Positions 16,153 to 23,675 of a stretch of DNA of 64,000 nucleotides are shown one piece after another. Made by a program: the position numbers and the translations under genes. Each line of letters opens with the position of its first letter. The first letter of the stretch is position 1. The notes under the pieces were generated by a model. It worked only from the letters and a program-made list of their open reading frames with translations. It was not told where the DNA came from and ran no database searches. Source of the stretch: Pedobacter sp. MC2016-24 (GTDB taxonomy: Bacteria; Bacteroidota; Bacteroidia; Sphingobacteriales; Sphingobacteriaceae); contig NZ_JADFBX010000018.1 in NCBI RefSeq assembly GCF_015223055.1, positions 57,328-121,327 of the forward strand, in the 5' to 3' direction.

Positions 16153-16350
16153 TTATGGTCTTGTTTCGTTGAATGTATCTAAATCGGATTTTTTGTAATA
16201 AGTACGATTACCGATTTTCTCAAATGGCAGTATTTGAAAGCATCTAGTGGCATATGTTTCCAGGGTAGTTACCGACTTACCTGTATAACTTGCAGCTTCT
16301 GCTCTTGTGTACTTACGATCTTCTGTATTCATATATACCCTCTTTTGCAT
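16153..16350 (-). CDS. small helix-turn-helix protein, MerR/excisionase-like
   Basis: 65 residues. KYTRAEAASYTGKSVTTLET forms the helix-turn-helix, followed by FEKIGNRTYYKKSDLDTF, the wing and closing helix typical of the HTH_17/excisionase group. ATG is given at MQKRVYMNTEDRK; the second Met (residue 7) is an equally good start. It stands 72 bp upstream of the toprim gene on the same strand, so it may regulate the toprim/ardC block, or act as a directionality factor for one of the two recombinases. The second HTH gene at the left end of the element makes that assignment uncertain. Confidence 0.7.
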   Translation of the reverse strand: MQKRVYMNTEDRKYTRAEAASYTGKSVTTLETYATRCFQILPFEKIGNRTYYKKSDLDTFNETRP

Positions 16351-16678
16351 TGTTGAACGGGGTGAGATTAATACACGAAAACGACCTTAAAAATCAAATT
16401 ATGTCTTTTTATCAAACTTACACAACATTACTTCTTATGGAATTGGTCTTATGTAATAATCGATCACTAAACAGCAGGTCAAACGTCTTTAAATTTTAAG
16501 ATAGAAAAATTAAGCGAAGGAAACCGAGTCCCTTTTCGCTTAGAGATGCAATTACTAGAACTATAAAATACTTCTGTACCCATTATCGCTAATGAAGTTT
16601 GATAAAATCATTTTTCTAACTAAAAAAACAAAAAGCAGGAATAAAAATGTCCTTCATGTAAATATCTATGAGGACTAA
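16351..16678. other. divergent intergenic region, probable promoters of the HTH gene and the recombinase operon
   Basis: About 330 bp, AT-rich, between a leftward HTH gene and a rightward recombinase operon. An open frame of 69 codons exists on the plus strand here, but its composition is not protein-like and I do not call it. No inverted repeat of note. A regulator site for the HTH protein would be expected here. Confidence 0.35.
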
Positions 16679-16843
16679 ATGAAGAAATTTTCACAGCAAG
16701 AGCGTAATGGTTATACAGCGGTTGTTCAAGAAATGCATAAACTTTACGATTCCAAAATCACTGATAATCAAGCTAATGAAGCCGCACGCAATCTAATTGG
16801 ATTCTGCAAAATAATTCTTGAAATACAAGCTGAACAGTTGTAG
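16679..16843 (+). CDS. small protein of 54 aa upstream of the serine recombinase
   Basis: Begins MKKFSQQERNGYTAVVQEMH and ends LIGFCKIILEIQAEQL. Balanced composition, two predicted helices and an 8-bp gap to the recombinase start speak for a real gene in the same operon. No known domain. A small partner such as a directionality factor for the serine recombinase is possible from position only. Confidence 0.5.
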   Translation: MKKFSQQERNGYTAVVQEMHKLYDSKITDNQANEAARNLIGFCKIILEIQAEQL

Positions 16844-16851
16844 GATATTAC

Positions 16852-18480
16852 ATGACTGAAAGTTACAGTGACCCAAGTAAAAATTTGGTAGCTAAAAAAG
16901 CTATTATTTTAGCTAGAGTATCTTCACGTGACCAGGAGGAAGGCTATTCTATTGATGCGCAGCGGCATCGTTTAGAAAACTATTGTTCTCGCAGAAACCT
17001 AGAAATTCTAAAAACATTTGAAATTGTTGAGTCATCGACAAACGGTGACAGAGATCAATTTATGGGTATGTTACAATTCGTAACCTCGCAAAAAGAGACT
17101 ATCGCTATTGTTGCAGATAAAGTTGATCGAGTTCAGCGTTCATTTAAAGAATACCCAATGCTAGATTCTTTAATTCAAAAAGGTAAGATTGAACTTCATT
17201 TCAATACAGAGAATTACGTGATTCACAAAGATAGCGTAAGCCAAGAGCGTCTTATGTGGTCAATGGGTGTTGTGATGGCGCAATCTTATGTTGATTGCTT
17301 GAAAGATAATGTAAAGCGTTCCATTGATCATAAAATAAGACAGGGTGAATGGATTGCTATGGCACCTCTTGGCTATATCAATGTCCGAGAGGGTGAACGA
17401 GGAAGCCTCGTTATTGATGAACACCGCGCTCATTTAGTTCGGCGAATATTTGAAGAATATGCCACAGGAACGTTTACATATCAGGAAATGACAAATAAGA
17501 CTAAAACATGGGGTTTAAAAAACCGTGTCGGCAAAAAACATTATCTACCTAGAACGCAAGTAGTAAGGATTTTGAATAATCCATTTTACTATGGCGTGAT
17601 GGAGATTAAAGGTAAATTATACGATCATAAGTATCCGCCAATTATTTCCAAAGAACTATTTGATTACTGCCAAGATGTTACTGCTGGACGTAATATTAGG
17701 CCTTTTACACTATGCAATGGCAGAGAATATGTTTTCAGGGGGATTTTAACCTGTGGTGTATCCGGTCATGTAGTTACCGCTGACACAAAAACAAAAAACT
17801 ATAAAAACGGCAGCAGAGGTGAATGGACTTATCTGCGTTGCTTTAACCCTGCCAAACCCGAAAAACGAATGTGGGTACGTGAAGAAAAAATTATTGCTCA
17901 AGCAGCTTCAGCTTTAAAAAGACTTAATATCTCACCTGATCTTTTAAAGGTGGTAATATCCTCTGTCCGTGAAACAGACAAAGCTGAGCGAGAATTTTTG
18001 CAACGTCAAATGAGTGAATTTCAAAGAGAACATTCACTTCTACAGAATCGATTAGATAAATTGATGGATTTATTATTGGATGGCGTCATTAGTCAGAAAG
18101 AATTTCAAAACAAGAAAGAGAAAATTCGTGAAGATCAACGTGATTTAGAAAGCCAGATTGGCAAGAATCGGGAATGTGACGATAGCTTTAAAAATGCTCT
18201 TATCTCATTGATTTCAGGAGTATCAAATGCTCATACCTTATTTGAAGGTTCGACAAATGAGCAAAAACGGCAAATTTTGAATTTTGTATTTGCGAACCTG
18301 ACAATACAGGGATCAACTCTTTGTTTTACTTATAAAACACCATTCGATTTACTACTGAAAGTAGCCGATGATGAAAAATGGCTGCCCCTAATTGACACCA
18401 TGCGAACCAATATGGAAACAAGAAACAGTATTATTCTGCTGCATAATATTAGTATATCTAATAAAATCCTTATCTCTTAG
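16852..18480 (+). CDS. large serine recombinase
   Basis: 542 residues in the order of the large serine integrases: resolvase catalytic domain (about 15-160) with nucleophile Ser24 in ILARVSSRDQEEGYSIDAQ and conserved arginines (VDRVQRSFKEY); a recombinase domain (about 170-290: KIRQGEWIAMAPLGYI, VVRILNNPFYYGVM); a zinc-ribbon-like region in which the cysteines are only partly kept (FRGILTCGVSGHVV, TYLRCFNP); and a coiled-coil part (about 375-445). Such enzymes integrate and excise elements without host factors. The element already has a tyrosine integrase with matching att sites, so this gene may belong to a nested element or do a separate inversion or resolution. Its own att sites are not visible to me. 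Confidence 0.88.
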   Translation: MTESYSDPSKNLVAKKAIILARVSSRDQEEGYSIDAQRHRLENYCSRRNLEILKTFEIVESSTNGDRDQFMGMLQFVTSQKETIAIVADKVDRVQRSFKEYPMLDSLIQKGKIELHFNTENYVIHKDSVSQERLMWSMGVVMAQSYVDCLKDNVKRSIDHKIRQGEWIAMAPLGYINVREGERGSLVIDEHRAHLVRRIFEEYATGTFTYQEMTNKTKTWGLKNRVGKKHYLPRTQVVRILNNPFYYGVMEIKGKLYDHKYPPIISKELFDYCQDVTAGRNIRPFTLCNGREYVFRGILTCGVSGHVVTADTKTKNYKNGSRGEWTYLRCFNPAKPEKRMWVREEKIIAQAASALKRLNISPDLLKVVISSVRETDKAEREFLQRQMSEFQREHSLLQNRLDKLMDLLLDGVISQKEFQNKKEKIREDQRDLESQIGKNRECDDSFKNALISLISGVSNAHTLFEGSTNEQKRQILNFVFANLTIQGSTLCFTYKTPFDLLLKVADDEKWLPLIDTMRTNMETRNSIILLHNISISNKILIS

Positions 18481-18568
18481 TTTGGCATCAATCTATGCAA
18501 GTTTAAGCGTATCAAATTTAAAACTCGCCAACTAATAATTTAAGCGAATAATTTAATAGCATCATCTA

Positions 18569-18599
18569 TTGACTTTCAATAAGTTAATTACTAAATTTA
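18569..18599 (+). promoter_or_regulatory. putative promoter of the DUF6879-like module
   Basis: TTG (18569-18571), a 20-bp spacer, then TAAATTTA (18592-18599), one base off the TAnnTTTG consensus. It ends 14 bp before the ATG at 18614, which supports that ATG over the TTG at 18569 as the start of the next gene. Confidence 0.45.
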
Positions 18600-18613
18600 C
18601 GAAAACAAACTAT

Positions 18614-18862
18614 ATGGAAACTGCAATAAAACGCCTTGGTAAATCACCACAAGAACTTGGTACTGTTGGATATTTTGGTGGTGGTTGTGATGATAATTCA
18701 TGTCCTGATATTCTAGAAACTGAGAATGGTGATTTTATTATCATTGGAAAGGATGTTACAGGAGATGTAAATTTAAATGGTATATCAGGGCTAGCACCAA
18801 ATGAAAGAGCTGTATTGATTCCTCGTATTACTTTAACTTCCGCAAAAAAGGATATTCCCTAA
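18614..18862 (+). CDS. small protein with CDDNSCPDI motif, partner of a DUF6879-like protein
   Basis: 82 residues from the ATG chosen (METAIKRLGKSPQELGTVGY). A central pair of cysteines in GGCDDNSCPDILETENGDF, then FIIIGKDVTG and a last strand VLIPRITLTSAK. From memory, actinobacterial genomes contain small proteins with the same CP-x-(I/V)-x-E-T-x-x-G pattern next to DUF6879 genes; I could not check this. Its stop overlaps the next start (TAATG), a sign of tight coupling. The balance of acidic and hydrophobic residues would suit a binding partner or antitoxin, but this is inference. The whole module is more AT-rich than the transfer genes. Confidence 0.6.
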   Translation: METAIKRLGKSPQELGTVGYFGGGCDDNSCPDILETENGDFIIIGKDVTGDVNLNGISGLAPNERAVLIPRITLTSAKKDIP

Positions 18863-19434
18863 TGATTTATTTGGATAAAGATTCATGGAGTCAAAAGTGT
18901 AATTCTCTTATTAATGAAGCCAAGGATGAGTACTATAAATTAGAAATTCTTCCTAGCTATAATGACTATGGAATATACGATTGGAACAGTGTACGAAATG
19001 AAGATATGGCTGCCTTAATAAAAAAAGGACAGGATTCAATCTATTCTAATTCTGCGCCCATTAAGAAGCAAATTGAAAACGGTGTGGAGGTTAAAAGAGT
19101 ACGGTATTTATCATTCCCATTATCAAAATACATTCTAAGGCAGTTTAGCATCTATAAAATATATGAGGAACTTGGGGTTAAAATAGAAATACTCGAAGAT
19201 ATAACTTTAGATAACGAATTGGATTTAAACTTTTTCAGAGATTTTCTTTTATTCGACAACAAACATATTCTTCTAATAGATAATCCAAATGGTTGCTTTA
19301 ACGGTGGCATGTACTCGGATGATCCCAATGAAATTAAACCATTTATTGCAATAAAGGAATTAATAAGTGACAAAACTGTTTCTTTGAAAAACTACCTGGG
19401 CAACTTTAATATTTTTAATCAGGATACAATCTAA
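18862..19434 (+). CDS. DUF6879-like protein
   Basis: 190 residues. The middle and C-terminal parts match the layout I know from DUF6879: VKRVRYLSFPLSKYILRQFS (about 73-92), then LGVKIEILEDI, then DFLLFDNKHILLIDNPNGCF and GGMYSDDPNEIKPF, where the strands carrying the W/F-D-(D/N)-x-x-(V/I)-L pattern are followed by the acidic DDPNE end. DUF6879 is best known from actinobacteria beside HTH/DUF397 genes; a Bacteroidota copy inside a mobile element is unexpected. Activity is unknown. It lies in one operon with the small CP-motif protein (1-bp overlap) and a membrane protein (9 bp downstream). Confidence 0.55.
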   Translation: MIYLDKDSWSQKCNSLINEAKDEYYKLEILPSYNDYGIYDWNSVRNEDMAALIKKGQDSIYSNSAPIKKQIENGVEVKRVRYLSFPLSKYILRQFSIYKIYEELGVKIEILEDITLDNELDLNFFRDFLLFDNKHILLIDNPNGCFNGGMYSDDPNEIKPFIAIKELISDKTVSLKNYLGNFNIFNQDTI

Positions 19435-19443
19435 TAAACCATT

Positions 19444-20091
19444 GTGCTTCACGAAATTCTAAATGAGCTACAGGCTTTCTTTTGCAGGTACGACGTAAAT
19501 TTCGTTAAAGATGTCTTGATTCCCACTTTTGGGATAGACAAAATTATTGCATTTATTGCGATTATTTATGCGATTAGGTCTTTTAGAACAAATAATAATA
19601 TCGCAAAAATTAATTTACTCGTCCAATTTAGTATCGCACATCGAGACATTTGGGCTAGAATTATTGACAGTGGTAACAGTCGTATAAATGACCCTTCAGC
19701 TGATCCAAATCAAATTTCTACAAAAGAAGAACGGTATGTTGTCTTCCTTATAAATCACATCAAGACATTATTTGAATCCTCAAAGGACGGACTTTATGAC
19801 TTTAATAAAGCATCAAGATTAGATGTTGGAAACTTTTTTTCTAAGCCTATTCCTAGAAAGATATGGGAAACAAAAAAGAGATTTCACACTGGCTCATTTG
19901 TAACATTTATAGAAAATGTTATACAAGAGGCTACAAACCCACAACCCCAACGGAATATTATTAGACGGACAACTCACCAGTTGCAACGGTCTGCAATGGT
20001 TACTATTGGCTGTATCAATAATGGCTACTCAAGATTGAAAGCTTTTGTTCTTTTATTTTATCGCAGATTAAGAAACATTTTGAGGCGATAA
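19444..20091 (+). CDS. membrane-anchored protein of unknown function
   Basis: 215 residues, starting with GTG (MLHEILNELQAF); no ATG exists near the N-terminus. One membrane segment at about 27-45 (LIPTFGIDKIIAFIAIIYAI), followed by a helical cytosolic domain with many conserved-looking charged residues (FSIAHRDIWARIIDSGNSRI, EERYVVFLINHIKTLFESSK, RLDVGNFFSKPIPRKIWETK). The last 40 residues are basic. Membrane proteins with a single helix and such a helical domain are frequent effectors or sensors in defence gene clusters, but I do not recognise a family. It starts 9 bp after the DUF6879-like gene, so the three genes form one transcript. Confidence 0.55.
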   Translation: MLHEILNELQAFFCRYDVNFVKDVLIPTFGIDKIIAFIAIIYAIRSFRTNNNIAKINLLVQFSIAHRDIWARIIDSGNSRINDPSADPNQISTKEERYVVFLINHIKTLFESSKDGLYDFNKASRLDVGNFFSKPIPRKIWETKKRFHTGSFVTFIENVIQEATNPQPQRNIIRRTTHQLQRSAMVTIGCINNGYSRLKAFVLLFYRRLRNILRR

Positions 20092-20225
20092 TCAATTTTT
20101 ATAAAATGGAAGCACATTAAATAGAAAAGTGAGCCACCTAATTAAAAAATGCGGAGTGTAATTTAATAAACTTTGAATACTAATAAATTCAACGAGAATG
20201 TCTTGTCAACTATGTGTCGCTAGCT

Positions 20226-21113
20226 TCACCCAAATAACTCTTGCAGCGCAACATCAATGCTTTTTAACGAGCACTCCAAAGGAATTTCTAGATCATCCGA
20301 AAATATAAATACTTCCTTTCCTTTATATACTTTTGATGCATTATACTGTAGATCATACAGAAATTGCCTACGATCTAAATACAAATCTAAAATTTGCGGT
20401 ACACCGTCGTAAGATAATACCCATTTGTGGTAAATAGAATTTTGAATTTTTTCGGCAATCCCCGCATGATCATCTTTAGAATAAGAGTTTAAATATAGAT
20501 TACTTGCTTTCTCATAATAAGGGGGGTCAAGATATACAAGTGTATTATCTAAGGGTAGGTTTATGATGTAGTTATCTATATAGTATTCTGCATCAAAATT
20601 AGTTACATAAATCTCGTCCTTAAATAAACTTATCGCTTCTATTCTTCGAATTAGATCATTCCGTTTAAATCTAGCATCCATTTTATAATTACCTTCTTGG
20701 TTATTACCTCCGATAACACCGCCAGATAATATTCCAGATCGATTACATCGGTTTAGGAAAAAGGTACTGAAGCCAACTTCTAATTGAGAGTAATTAGTGT
20801 AGTTTTTAACAATTTCTTTTCTCAATCTCCATTCCTCTACAGTTAATGACGCTGTTCTTATAAGATGACAAAACTCTTCGTGGTTATCTAGGATAGACTT
20901 CCAAAATGCATATATGCCATAATTGGCATCATTGAGATGGATACTCTTTACTTTTTTACTTAATAAAAGTTCAAGGCCAACCCCTGCACCACCTGCATAC
21001 GGCTCACAGTAATGTCCATTAATAATATTATTTGCATTGATTATGTCCAATATGAACGGTGTTAATTTTTGCTTTCCTCCAGGATACCTAAGAGGAGTTT
21101 TATTATAGACCAT
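20226..21113 (-). CDS. D12-class adenine DNA methyltransferase, cassette 1 (Dam-like)
   Basis: Transfers a methyl group from S-adenosylmethionine to N6 of adenine in double-stranded DNA. The class signs are all present: N-terminal TPLRYPGGKQKL (6-17), SAM-binding motif EPYAGGAGVGL (37-47), FFLNRCNRSGILSGGVIGG (118-136) and the catalytic DPPYY (196-200). At 295 residues it has the usual size. The target sequence cannot be read from the gene. It starts 6 bp after the ParB-like gene of the same cassette, so the two are co-expressed. The second cassette upstream has the same order with a related but clearly different enzyme. No restriction endonuclease is next to it. Confidence 0.93.
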   Translation of the reverse strand: MVYNKTPLRYPGGKQKLTPFILDIINANNIINGHYCEPYAGGAGVGLELLLSKKVKSIHLNDANYGIYAFWKSILDNHEEFCHLIRTASLTVEEWRLRKEIVKNYTNYSQLEVGFSTFFLNRCNRSGILSGGVIGGNNQEGNYKMDARFKRNDLIRRIEAISLFKDEIYVTNFDAEYYIDNYIINLPLDNTLVYLDPPYYEKASNLYLNSYSKDDHAGIAEKIQNSIYHKWVLSYDGVPQILDLYLDRRQFLYDLQYNASKVYKGKEVFIFSDDLEIPLECSLKSIDVALQELFG

Positions 21114-21119
21114 ACTATA

Positions 21120-22586
21120 TTAATTCATTGCCTCCAAAAGAAAATATACATTACCAAATAGAATGCAGACATCAGTTGAAGAAATGGTGAATGAAGTGTT
21201 ATGTACTAATTGATTTAACGAAGTGACAGATAGAATTCCTGTAGGTTTAGATAATTCTGTTAAGGCACCATGAAGTGACCTTACTTTCGACAAATCTGTA
21301 TTACCGTTCGTTAAATGGGTTGTTACAGTGGATAAAACTTCCACTAGCGTCTTTTCCTTCCCTCCCCCCTTGGTCAAGCTTAAACCGTTTTCTGTACAGT
21401 ATATCTTTCCAGAAATTTCAAAAATGCTTCGTAGTAAGAAACAAAATGCGATTGGGTTGTCAGGAATTTTCAACTTTTTCATCTCTTCACGAATTGTAAC
21501 CACTTTTGAACGATTTATTCCAGCAGGAGAAAATTTCTTTAGAAGATTTGCAACATGCTTAGGATCATTTGTAGAATAGGAAGGACTGGTACGAGGAGGA
21601 GCAGCTGTAGTCGGAGTAGCTACCCCCTTTATTGACACACCAATTGCTGCCGGAGTTGTTCCACTTGCAGCGGGCGGTTGAAATGTCCAACTGGGACTGG
21701 AAGTCCCCACGGGTAAACTCGCATTTCCAGACGGATTGGCGGGTGTGGTTGCTGTAGGTTGGGCTTGCACTGATGTTGCTGGAACAGTGGGCACGATAGG
21801 ATTAATACCGTATTCTGTTCCAAAGTCAGAATTTTTATCCCGAATTTTTGTAAACGTAAGCTGAGCCAAGCCAATTGCACGTATCAAATCTTCAAGTTCT
21901 AGCCAGTATTTATTCTTTGGATATTTCGTAACTAGTTCTGCAATATTTGATACCTCAAGCCTTGGAAGGATTTTTTTTAAAGCTTCATCTAAAACGCTTA
22001 GATTATAATCACCTGCCCATAGCTCTCTTTGAGATGCTGTAATGTTTTTCCCCAATGAAAGATATTTCTCAAGCATGTCTAAAGATGGCTCCGATGCTTT
22101 ATTACTATCTCGATTATGACGTGCTCGAGCCACAGAAGTCCACTGGTCTCTACTGGCCTTTTCACCTTTACCATGCGAAAGGTTGACAATTTTATCGACC
22201 AGATTTGCTTCGCTAGCCTCAAATATAGCACAAGGAACTTTTCGATTTTCCTTCTTCCAAGCAGCAGTTACTCCTTTGATATTATTTATAACATTTTGTG
22301 GCAGGTTGAATTCATCAACGTTGTATTGTCCATGAATTATTTTTAAAATAGCTATTCTCCTATTTCCCTCTTTAACGATAAGATCTGATCCGCTTTTTAA
22401 CAAGATTATATTGTCTGTAGCAAGGTATCCATCTTCAATTAAACTATTTATTAAACCGATGAACTTATCTGGCTTCACAATAATCATTGCATTGATAGCC
22501 TCTTGTTCACTCTTTTGCGGAGTAGTTCTAAAATTATGCAGGTCTAATGCAATCTTTTTAATATCGGTAAGCTCGGTTTTAGCCAT
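21120..22586 (-). CDS. ParB/Srx-fold protein with helical C-terminal domain, cassette 1
   Basis: 488 residues in three parts. Residues 1-110 form a ParB/sulfiredoxin-like fold: HNFRTTPQ (17-24) is in the place of the NPR box, and VKEGNRRIAILK (71-82) is the conserved G-x-R-R nucleotide-binding signature. Residues about 120-265 are helical. A linker rich in P, T, S and A (about 270-350) leads to a C-terminal helical domain with FCFLLRSIFEISGKIY and SLNQLVHNTSF (457-462 LNQLVH). The same domain order and C-terminal motifs occur in the second ParB-like protein. ParB-fold NTPases work in several DNA-modification defence systems (DpdB, SspE, GmrSD). Chromosome partitioning is unlikely: there is no ParA. 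Confidence 0.75.
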   Translation of the reverse strand: MAKTELTDIKKIALDLHNFRTTPQKSEQEAINAMIIVKPDKFIGLINSLIEDGYLATDNIILLKSGSDLIVKEGNRRIAILKIIHGQYNVDEFNLPQNVINNIKGVTAAWKKENRKVPCAIFEASEANLVDKIVNLSHGKGEKASRDQWTSVARARHNRDSNKASEPSLDMLEKYLSLGKNITASQRELWAGDYNLSVLDEALKKILPRLEVSNIAELVTKYPKNKYWLELEDLIRAIGLAQLTFTKIRDKNSDFGTEYGINPIVPTVPATSVQAQPTATTPANPSGNASLPVGTSSPSWTFQPPAASGTTPAAIGVSIKGVATPTTAAPPRTSPSYSTNDPKHVANLLKKFSPAGINRSKVVTIREEMKKLKIPDNPIAFCFLLRSIFEISGKIYCTENGLSLTKGGGKEKTLVEVLSTVTTHLTNGNTDLSKVRSLHGALTELSKPTGILSVTSLNQLVHNTSFTISSTDVCILFGNVYFLLEAMN

Positions 22587-22721
22587 TGTAAGATTGAGTT
22601 TGTTAAGTTAGACATCCAATATAAAGTTAAAAAATGATAAAAAGTTCGTTCGAACATTTAATCACAAAAATTATCTGTAATTGATCAAGCTGTTGAATAT
22701 ATAAAACTGTGATTTTATCAT

Positions 22722-23675
22722 CTAAAAAGACATAGCTGTTTGAAATGAAAGACTCTGCTCTCTATTTCCAAGATAATTGACTCGTTTTAGACGTTTACTC
22801 GTTTTGTCCCGAATTACTTTGAATTTTAAAGGATTCCAATCTACAATTTGAGGCTCTTTTAAAGTAGAACTAAAATACAATAGTTCGTTCCCTACTTTTG
22901 CAATTCCTGCGGTATGTTTAAACGAATACTCTTTCTTTTTACATTCGTTATAAAGCGCTTGAATTTCAGGAACGTTATCATAAGAAACAACCCATTTAAT
23001 ATTTTTAATAGCTTTGATCCTTTCACTCACCTCTATGTGATTTATCATTTTATAATGATTCATATAGAGAGAGTTCGCTTTTAGATAATATGGTGGATCA
23101 AAGTAAAATATAGTATTATCCTGTCCATTTTCAGACTCAATTTTTTCAATCAATGCTATGGCATCCATTTGGTAAAGGTTAATTCTATCTTTAAGGTTTG
23201 CTATAGCTCTTATGCGTGTGATTAAATCATTTTTATTAAACCTACAATCTATCTTATATGCACCATGTTGATCTTTTCCCCCAATCATTCCACCATTAAT
23301 AATACCAGAACGGTTTGTTCTATTTAGAAAAAACGTAGAAAAGCCTAAATCTAATAGATCACAAGTTTCCTTTTCTGCCTGAATTAGTTTTTGCAGTTCC
23401 CAGTTCTCGACAGTTATGTCTGTTTCGAGAATGAGTTTACAGAAACTTTCGGTATGATTTAGGACGGAATACCAGAATGCATAAATCGACCTATCTTTAT
23501 CATTTATAGTTATTTTCTTGACGATGTTTTCCATTAAAAGAAATAACGCTACGGAAGCACCGCCAGAATATGGTTCAACATAATGATCGTCGATCTTATT
23601 CTCAATGCACAGTCTAGCGAAAAAGGCAGAAAGCTTATTTTTTCCTCCAGGATATCGTAAAGGTGAATTAATCAT
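22722..23675 (-). CDS. D12-class adenine DNA methyltransferase, cassette 2 (Dam-like)
   Basis: 317 residues with the same class motifs as its neighbour: SPLRYPGGKNKL (4-15), EPYSGGASVAL (34-44), FFLNRTNRSGIINGGMIGG (115-133) and catalytic FDPPYY (192-197). Identity to the cassette-1 enzyme is limited to the motifs and scattered residues, so this is an old duplication or a separate acquisition, and the two may recognise different sites. A C-terminal extension (DWNPLKFKVIRDKTSKRLKR and beyond) is absent from the other enzyme. Its start overlaps the end of the ParB-like gene by 8 bp, a sign of translational coupling. Confidence 0.93.
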   Translation of the reverse strand: MINSPLRYPGGKNKLSAFFARLCIENKIDDHYVEPYSGGASVALFLLMENIVKKITINDKDRSIYAFWYSVLNHTESFCKLILETDITVENWELQKLIQAEKETCDLLDLGFSTFFLNRTNRSGIINGGMIGGKDQHGAYKIDCRFNKNDLITRIRAIANLKDRINLYQMDAIALIEKIESENGQDNTIFYFDPPYYLKANSLYMNHYKMINHIEVSERIKAIKNIKWVVSYDNVPEIQALYNECKKKEYSFKHTAGIAKVGNELLYFSSTLKEPQIVDWNPLKFKVIRDKTSKRLKRVNYLGNREQSLSFQTAMSF

